Positions 6,099 to 10,675 of a stretch of 10,675 nt of DNA are shown one piece after another. Origin of the DNA: JAXDLH01 sp034666705 (GTDB lineage: Bacteria; Chloroflexota; UBA6077; SHYK01); the NCBI GenBank assembly GCA_034666705.1, contig JAXDLH010000036.1:1-10675 (forward strand), in the 5' to 3' direction. The translations under genes were made by a program, and so were the position numbers. Each line of letters begins with the position of its first letter. Positions within the stretch are counted from its first letter, which is position 1. Under the pieces are notes generated by a model. It was not told the origin of the DNA, searched no databases, and saw only the letters and a list, made by a program, of their open reading frames with translations.

Positions 6099-6960
6099 CC
6101 TTCGCGGGGTGGTCGCTGACGTCGCGGAGCTTCCGCCGATCCGCTTTGGCCGACGTCTCCTGGCCCACCTCCTGGCCGACGATCTCATGGGTCTCGGCGC
6201 AGAGATGTCGTACCAGTTTCTCTTCGCCCTGTTCCCGTTCTTCGTCTTCCTCGCTGCCATGGCAGGGTTCGTGGGCGAGTTGGTCGGGCACGGCAACCTC
6301 TTCTCGCTGGTCATGAACTTCATCGCGCTCCTCGCGCCGGCCGAGATTCAGAACACCGTCCGGGACTGGGTCTTCGGCGTGGTCTACACCCGATCGCTCG
6401 GGCTCCTTACCTTCGGAGTCGCCGGGGCGCTCCTCGGTGCCACCGCCGGCACCGGGACCCTCGCGAAGGGGCTCAATCGTGCGCACCGCGTCGCAAAGAA
6501 CCGCCCCTTCTGGATGGGAATGGTGCTCACTATCATCGTGACGATGGCGATGGCTGGTGTCATGCTTATTGGTGTCGCCGTCTACACCGTCGGTGAATGG
6601 ACCTCGGAGCAGGCGGTGGCGAGGATCGGGCTGGACGACCACGTCATTGCCATCTGGTCGTTCCTCCATGGGCCTGGCGTTGCAGTCGGGCTCTTCGCCG
6701 TGCTGCTGGCGATGTACGCGCTGTTGCCAAATGCGCCGGTGCGTCTTCGCCAGGCTGCGCCCGGTGCCCTCTTCGCCACCGCAGCCTGGCTCATCGTCAC
6801 GAAGAGCTTCAGCTTCTACCTGCAGCACTTCGGCCGATTCGACGTCACATATGGGAGCATAGCGACGGCCATCATGCTGATCGTGTGGCTCTATGCTGTG
6901 AGCCTGATCCTCATGGCCGGCGGTGAGATCAACGCGCTCCTGGCCGGCCACCGGAATTGA
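6070..6960 (+). CDS. YihY/BrkB family inner-membrane protein
   Basis: The polytopic membrane protein is up to 296 aa and of the YihY/virulence factor BrkB family, formerly mis-named ribonuclease BN. Its function is unsettled; transport or envelope roles have been proposed. Six hydrophobic segments are seen at about 47-69, 109-131, 151-173, 195-217, 229-250 and 262-284. The first follows the family start motif (LGAEMSYQFLFALFPFF). The last contains YGSIATAIMLIVWLY and ends AGGEINA, the most characteristic family stretch. The start is uncertain. GTG 6070 lies in the second copy of a 37-bp repeat and has only a weak ribosome site, while a strong one precedes the first copy (GTG 6001), which hits a stop after 13 codons. 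GTG 6094 or 6109 are also possible. It is divergent from the AtzG-like gene. Family firm, start not. Confidence 0.88.
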   Translation: MVLPHWPLVRLRGVVADVAELPPIRFGRRLLAHLLADDLMGLGAEMSYQFLFALFPFFVFLAAMAGFVGELVGHGNLFSLVMNFIALLAPAEIQNTVRDWVFGVVYTRSLGLLTFGVAGALLGATAGTGTLAKGLNRAHRVAKNRPFWMGMVLTIIVTMAMAGVMLIGVAVYTVGEWTSEQAVARIGLDDHVIAIWSFLHGPGVAVGLFAVLLAMYALLPNAPVRLRQAAPGALFATAAWLIVTKSFSFYLQHFGRFDVTYGSIATAIMLIVWLYAVSLILMAGGEINALLAGHRN

Positions 6961-7065
6961 GCCGTTGGTCGCGTCTCGGCGCCGCGGCCGCAACCCTGGC
7001 AGGATCTGGCAGTTTCCGGCAGCGCAGCGGCACCTGCGGCGCGCTAACGTGACCCCAACCCTTGG

Positions 7066-7072
7066 AAGGAGG
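7066..7072 (+). promoter_or_regulatory. Strong ribosome site ahead of in-frame ATG 7080
   Basis: AAGGAGG stands seven bases before ATG 7080, which is open and in frame with the MBL-fold gene starting at 7224. It would add 48 residues containing three Cys and many Arg. Third-position G/C in this stretch is lower than downstream (roughly two thirds of codons), so its coding status is doubtful. Confidence 0.5.
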
Positions 7073-7223
7073 GGCGCCGATGCGCAGAATTCGCCACTCG
7101 CAGGTCCCATCGAATCGATGCCGGGCGGACCGCAACGTGCCGAACGAGCGCTGCCTTGCATGTGAATATTCGCGTACGATGAGCGGCACCGGTCGGCAGT
7201 ATCGGTCAGAGGTGAGTTTCGCA

Positions 7224-7925
7224 ATGGAAGTCGCGCCGCGCATTCACCTGCTGCGCGCATTCGGCTGCCAGGTCTTCGCACTGCTCGACGATGCTGGCGT
7301 GACCCTGATCGACGCGGGGTCGCCGGGCAGCGCGCCGCTGGTGCTGCGGCAGCTTCGCAGTCTCGGTGTGCAGCCGCGCGACGTGACTCGCATCGTCCTC
7401 ACCCACTACCACGTCGACCACCGCGGCGCCGCCGAGTCGCTGCGCCGCGCGACCGGCGCCACGGTACTGATCCACGAAATCGAGGCGCCCTTCCTGCGGG
7501 GTGAGCTGCCATATCCGAACCCGGTGCGGGCGCCATTCCGCGCCATGCTTACCGCGCCGCTCATGGCCGCGATGCGCGGCCGGCCGATCCCGGTGGAGAC
7601 GCTGGAGGAGGGCGAGATGCTCGAGGTGCTCGGCGGCCTGCGCGTGATCCATACCCCGGGCCACACGCCGGGCAGTATCGCCCTCGCACTACCGGCTCTG
7701 GGGATCCTGTTCTCTGGCGACACCATGGGTTTCAGTCGGCGGCGGCTCGAGGAGCCGGTGCCGCTGCTCTGCGAGGACACCACGGCAGCGCGGGGCTCGA
7801 TCGAGCGGCTCGCGCGATTGGAAGTCGAGACGATCTGCTTCAGCCACTTCCCGCCGCTGCGTCGCGGCGCGAGGGGCGCGCTGCAGACGTTGGTGCGCAC
7901 GTGGGCGGGAGAGGAGGCACGGTGA
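7224..7925 (+). CDS. Metallo-beta-lactamase-fold hydrolase
   Basis: The 233-aa cytoplasmic metal hydrolase is of the MBL superfamily (glyoxalase II-like branch). Zinc ligands are all visible: His61, His63, Asp65 and His66 in LTHYHVDHRGA; His147 in TPGHTPGS; Asp166 in FSGDTMGF; and His208 in CFSHFPP. The N-terminal beta strands LLDDAGVTLIDAG are typical. ATG 7224 is supported by a GGTGAG (7211-7216) seven bases upstream and by the normal N-terminus. An in-frame ATG at 7080 with a stronger ribosome site could give a 281-aa form. The stop TGA (7923-7925) shares its last base with the ATG of the acyl-activating fusion, so the two are translationally coupled. By context it may hydrolyse an acyl thioester or lipid-related ester. 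That is inference; the superfamily covers many substrates. Confidence 0.9.
   Translation: MEVAPRIHLLRAFGCQVFALLDDAGVTLIDAGSPGSAPLVLRQLRSLGVQPRDVTRIVLTHYHVDHRGAAESLRRATGATVLIHEIEAPFLRGELPYPNPVRAPFRAMLTAPLMAAMRGRPIPVETLEEGEMLEVLGGLRVIHTPGHTPGSIALALPALGILFSGDTMGFSRRRLEEPVPLLCEDTTAARGSIERLARLEVETICFSHFPPLRRGARGALQTLVRTWAGEEAR
7912..7917 (+). promoter_or_regulatory. Ribosome site of the acyl-activating fusion gene, inside the MBL gene
   Basis: AGGAGG lies seven bases before ATG 7925, within the last codons of the MBL gene. It fixes the start at 7925 over an in-frame GTG at 7901, and with the TGATG overlap points to coupled translation. Confidence 0.8.
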
Positions 7926-10441
7926 TGGTCGAGCTGGTCGGAGCCGATACGCTGGGCGGGTTCATTGCGGAGGCCGGTGAGCGCTTCGGGTCGCTGCCGG
8001 CGCTGGCGATCAAGCCGGGCTTTCGCACCCGGCTCGTGAGTTACCGACAACTGCACGAGACGGCGCTGCGAGTGGGTCGCCTCTTGCAAGAACGGGGGAT
8101 TCGGCAGGGCGATCGGGTGCTGCTCTGGGCGCCGAACTCGCCCGAGTGGGTCGCGGTGTATTTCGGCTGCCACCTCGCCGGTATCACCCTCGTGCCGCTC
8201 GACGTGCGCAGCAACCTGGATTTCGCCGCCGGCGTGGTCGCGGCGACGCAGCCGAAGCTCGCCATCGTGTCGCGCTTCACGCCCGGCGCTGGGGAGGGGA
8301 TCCAGGTGCCGACGCTGGCCATCGAAGCGCTGGAAGGGCTGCTGCCCGAAAAGGATGAGCTGCTCGAGCGCGTGGAGATCGTGCCGGACGACCTCTGCGA
8401 GATCATGTTCACCTCGGGCACCACTGGCCGTCCGAAGGGCGTGATGCTGAGCCATCGCAACGTCATCTCCAACGTGCGGGGCGCGCGCGCGAAGGTGCCG
8501 CCGAGCCCGCACATCCGTCTGCTCTCGCTCTTGCCGCTCAGCCACATGCTGGAGCAAACGTGCGGTCTGCTCACCCCGCTCTCCGGCGGTGCGCGCGTCG
8601 TGTACCCCACGAGCCGCCAGCCGGCGATGCTGTTCCGCGCCATTGCCGAGCATCAGATCAGCATGCTGGTGGTGGTGCCGCAGGCGATGCAGCTCCTGCT
8701 GAATGGCATCGAGCGCGAGGCGCGTCGGCAGGGCAAAGCGGCGAGTCTGCAACGGCTCTTCGACCTGGCGCAGCACGCGCCGTTCCCATTGCGGCGCATC
8801 CTCTTCCGCTCGGTGCATGCGAAGCTCGGCGGCCACCTCGACACGATCATCAGCGGCGGCGCGCACCTCGATCCGGAGCTGATCCGCCGCTGGGAGCTCA
8901 TGGGCGTCGCCGTGCTGCAGGGTTATGGAGCGACGGAGACCGCCCCGATCATTACCGCCGACTCGGTCGGCCACCACAAGCCCGACGGGGTCGGCCAGCC
9001 GATTCCCGGCGTCGACGTGCGGATCGCTCCCGATGGAGAGGTGCTGGCGCACGGCCCGAACGTGTTCCAGGGTTACTGGCAGGAGCCCGCAGCCACTGCG
9101 GCTGTGCTGCAAGATGGCTGGTACCACACCGGCGACGTGGGCGAGCTCGACGCCGACGGCTACCTGCATCTCAAGGGGCGCAAGAAGGATCTGATCGTCC
9201 TCTCCGACGGAATGAACGTCTACCCGGAGGACCTGGAGCGCGAGCTGATCCGCGAGCTGGGTGTGGCGGATGCGGTCGTCGTGGGGCTGGAGCGGGACGG
9301 TGCGCCCGTACGAGTGCACGCCGTGCTGCTGATGCGCGAGCCGGAATCCGCGGAGGCGGCAGTGCGCGGTGCGAACGCGCGGCTCGCGAGCTACCAGCAG
9401 ATAACGGGTTGGACCGTATGGCCGCACGAGGATTTTCCCCGCACGCACACGCTCAAGGTGAAGAAGACCGAGGTCGTCGACTTCTTGCGCGATCGGGACC
9501 GCGGCACGCCCACGCCGGTGGCAGCCCCGGCGCCGGCCGCGGCAGGCGAGGGCTCGCTCCAGCATCTGATCGCCGAGCTGGCCTCGATGCCGGCCGGGGA
9601 GGTGCGCGCCGACCAGACGCTTGGCAACGACCTGAACCTCGACTCGCTCACCCGCGTGGAGCTGCTCTCGACCATCGAGTCCGAGCTGGGCGTGTACGTG
9701 GATGAGGCGCAGGTGAGCCCGGCGACGACGGTGGCGGAGCTGGAGCGGCTGGTCGAGGCCGGGCGGCAGGCAGGCCGCCAGGAGGCGCCGTTCGTCTCGT
9801 GGCCGCTCGGCCTACCGGCGGCGATCGGCCGGGAGCTGTTCATCCAGGGCCTCGTCTTCCCGCTCTATCACGCGTTCTGGCGCGTGCGGGTGGTCGGACA
9901 GGAGCGGCTCGCCGACCTCAATGAGCCAGTGATGATCGCGTCGAACCACAATTTTGGGGCCGGGACCATTGGCCTCGAACCGGCGGCAATTGGGATGGCC
10001 CTGCCGCGCCGCTTGCGACTGCGCGTTTGCATGGCCGGCGAGGAGCATGCCGTGTTCGACCCCCGGTTCAAGGGGTTCATGGCGCGGCTCTGCAACGTGT
10101 TCCCGCTTTCCAAGGAGGGGAACGTTCGCGGCAGTCTGGAATACATTGGGCGGCTGCTCGATCTTGGCTGGTCGATCGTAATCTTCCCGGAGGGTAAGCT
10201 GACGGCTGGCGGGCCCATGCAGCCATTCATGGGCGGCACCGGGCTGATGGCGGTCGAGGGACACACGCCCGTGGTGCCGGTGAAGATCACGGTCGAGCGG
10301 GACAGCGCGCTCCAGGGCCACTGGTGGCCGCCGCGCGGCGCCTTCACCGTGGAGCTCGGCGAGCCGATCCGCTTTGAACCCGGCACCACCTACGCCGAGG
10401 CGACCCAGCGCATCGAAGCCGCCGTGCGTGCGCTGGGGTGA
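7925..10441 (+). CDS. Acyl-CoA/ACP synthetase - ACP - PlsC acyltransferase fusion
   Basis: The 838-aa protein has three domains. Residues about 1-520 are an AMP-forming ANL ligase: P-loop MFTSGTTGRPKGV (about 161-173), GYGATETAP (about 332-340), YHTGDVGELDADGYL with GRKKD (about 399-421), and TLKVKKTE near 508-515, where the catalytic Lys is expected. Residues about 543-615 are an acyl carrier domain, with Ser574 in LNLDSLTRVE as phosphopantetheine site. Residues about 640-838 are a PlsC-type acyltransferase with FPEGK (Glu756) and a TPVVPVKI strand. The likely job is to activate a fatty acid, load it on the built-in ACP and transfer it to a lysophospholipid or glycerol-phosphate at the membrane, comparable in logic to E. 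coli Aas. The HX4D motif is odd: His675 is followed ten residues later by Glu685. It is coupled to the MBL gene by TGATG. Lipid acceptor unknown. Confidence 0.92.
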   Translation: MVELVGADTLGGFIAEAGERFGSLPALAIKPGFRTRLVSYRQLHETALRVGRLLQERGIRQGDRVLLWAPNSPEWVAVYFGCHLAGITLVPLDVRSNLDFAAGVVAATQPKLAIVSRFTPGAGEGIQVPTLAIEALEGLLPEKDELLERVEIVPDDLCEIMFTSGTTGRPKGVMLSHRNVISNVRGARAKVPPSPHIRLLSLLPLSHMLEQTCGLLTPLSGGARVVYPTSRQPAMLFRAIAEHQISMLVVVPQAMQLLLNGIEREARRQGKAASLQRLFDLAQHAPFPLRRILFRSVHAKLGGHLDTIISGGAHLDPELIRRWELMGVAVLQGYGATETAPIITADSVGHHKPDGVGQPIPGVDVRIAPDGEVLAHGPNVFQGYWQEPAATAAVLQDGWYHTGDVGELDADGYLHLKGRKKDLIVLSDGMNVYPEDLERELIRELGVADAVVVGLERDGAPVRVHAVLLMREPESAEAAVRGANARLASYQQITGWTVWPHEDFPRTHTLKVKKTEVVDFLRDRDRGTPTPVAAPAPAAAGEGSLQHLIAELASMPAGEVRADQTLGNDLNLDSLTRVELLSTIESELGVYVDEAQVSPATTVAELERLVEAGRQAGRQEAPFVSWPLGLPAAIGRELFIQGLVFPLYHAFWRVRVVGQERLADLNEPVMIASNHNFGAGTIGLEPAAIGMALPRRLRLRVCMAGEEHAVFDPRFKGFMARLCNVFPLSKEGNVRGSLEYIGRLLDLGWSIVIFPEGKLTAGGPMQPFMGGTGLMAVEGHTPVVPVKITVERDSALQGHWWPPRGAFTVELGEPIRFEPGTTYAEATQRIEAAVRALG

Positions 10442-10457
10442 GGTGGATGGCCCTCTC

Positions 10458-10490
10458 TCCCCGCTATAGGAGTTCCTGGCCCTGCGGGGA
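10458..10490 (+). terminator. Weak stem-loop after the fusion gene
   Basis: TCCCCGC (10458-10464) and GCGGGGA (10484-10490) form a 7-bp stem with a 19-base loop, 17 bases past the TGA. No T-run follows, so intrinsic termination is only possible. Confidence 0.35.
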
Positions 10491-10506
10491 TCTAACGCCA
10501 GGCATG

Positions 10507-10554
10507 GGCCGGGGAACCTAACTCCCCGCCCCCCTTCCCGCGCCGGGAAGGGGG
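10507..10554. repeat. Tandem GC-rich hairpins in the terminal spacer
   Basis: Two hairpins lie end to end. The first (10507-10530) pairs GGCCGGGGA with TCCCCGCC with one bulged C and an accta-ac loop. The second pairs CCCCCTTCCCG (10530-10540) with CGGGAAGGGGG (10544-10554) perfectly around a CGC loop. Neither has a T-run. They may block 3' degradation, act as a terminator, or be dispersed repeats. I see no gene in 10442-10675. Confidence 0.65.
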
Positions 10555-10597
10555 AGTCATGGCGAGGATGGCATGCGACCAATCGTGGCAAATCCGT

Positions 10598-10675
10598 AGG
10601 GGCAATGGGGCCAATGTCCGTCATCCCGTGGGGGCGGAGAGGGGCAATGCGGCCCCCGTGCATCCTGAGCCTGTC
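10598..10675. repeat. Short direct repeats and truncated TCATCCTGAG-type element at the window edge
   Basis: AGGGGCAATG occurs at 10598-10607 and 10640-10649, 42 bases apart. CATCCTGAG at 10661-10669, followed by CCTGTC, matches the core of the elements near 2235 and 3549 and is probably the start of another copy cut by the window end. Confidence 0.5.

Noticed and set aside
6070..6960. Ribonuclease BN as the function of the YihY gene
   Set aside because: That name in older annotations is a mis-assignment; the protein is polytopic with no nuclease motif.
7156..7180. TTGCAT and TACGAT as a promoter for the MBL gene
   Set aside because: Spacing is only 13 bases, too short for a sigma-70-type promoter.
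6058..7281. A 407-codon minus-strand frame over the YihY gene
   Set aside because: It is the complement of six clear membrane segments and has a low-complexity charged translation with no family features.
7901..7924. GTG 7901 as start of the acyl-ligase fusion
   Set aside because: No ribosome site precedes it; ATG 7925 has AGGAGG seven bases upstream and an overlapping stop-start.
7406..9565. A 719-codon open frame on the minus strand across the MBL and acyl-ligase genes
   Set aside because: It is antisense to two clear protein families; its translation is Arg/His/Ala-rich with no domain pattern. Long antisense frames are expected from the G/C-heavy third positions of the real genes.

Overview
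The window is a GC-rich stretch of bacterial chromosome. It has strong Shine-Dalgarno sites, very high G/C at third codon positions, some GTG starts, and intergenic gaps filled with short palindromic repeats of the TCATCCTGAG...CGAAGG type. This look, together with an acyl-CoA synthetase/ACP/acyltransferase fusion, suggests Chloroflexota (Thermomicrobia-like or an uncultured relative). That is an inference from style; the window holds no marker gene.

Layout, left to right. (1) The 3' end of a plus-strand gene with a UbiD-decarboxylase-like C-terminus (1-231). (2) A GC-rich inverted-repeat spacer, then a lipoprotein solute-binding protein of peptide/nickel ABC transporters (405-2111), with no permease or ATPase in view. 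(3) A 327-base repeat-rich gap containing a long imperfect palindrome, then an ornithine cyclodeaminase/mu-crystallin family oxidoreductase (2439-3497). (4) A convergent junction with an inverted repeat. (5) A minus-strand group: a 60-aa AtzG/GatC-like small protein (5860-5678), an amidase-signature hydrolase 13 bases behind it (5664-4321), and a low-molecular-weight phosphatase of the YwlE/ArsC-like class (4212-3661). (6) A divergent promoter region, then plus-strand genes: a YihY/BrkB membrane protein (6070-6960), a metallo-beta-lactamase-fold hydrolase (7224-7925), and a three-domain AMP-ligase/ACP/PlsC protein (7925-10441) overlapping it in a TGATG junction. (7) A terminal spacer with tandem GC hairpins and the edge of another TCATCCTGAG-type repeat.

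How the genes fit together. The small protein and the amidase look like a two-subunit amidase, comparable to AtzG-AtzE or GatC-GatA. The MBL hydrolase and the acyl-activating fusion are translationally coupled and probably act together on acyl chains or membrane lipids. The binding protein, OCD-family enzyme and UbiD-like gene could belong to uptake and catabolism of amino acids, peptides or aromatics, but nothing in the sequence fixes a substrate.

I see no clear novel defence, mobile or RNA system here. The most unusual points are: a 37-bp in-frame duplication that places a strong ribosome site and a 13-residue copy of the YihY N-terminus ahead of the gene; the AtzG-like small gene; and a PlsC domain whose HX4D motif is disrupted by about five extra residues and an apparent Asp-to-Glu change.
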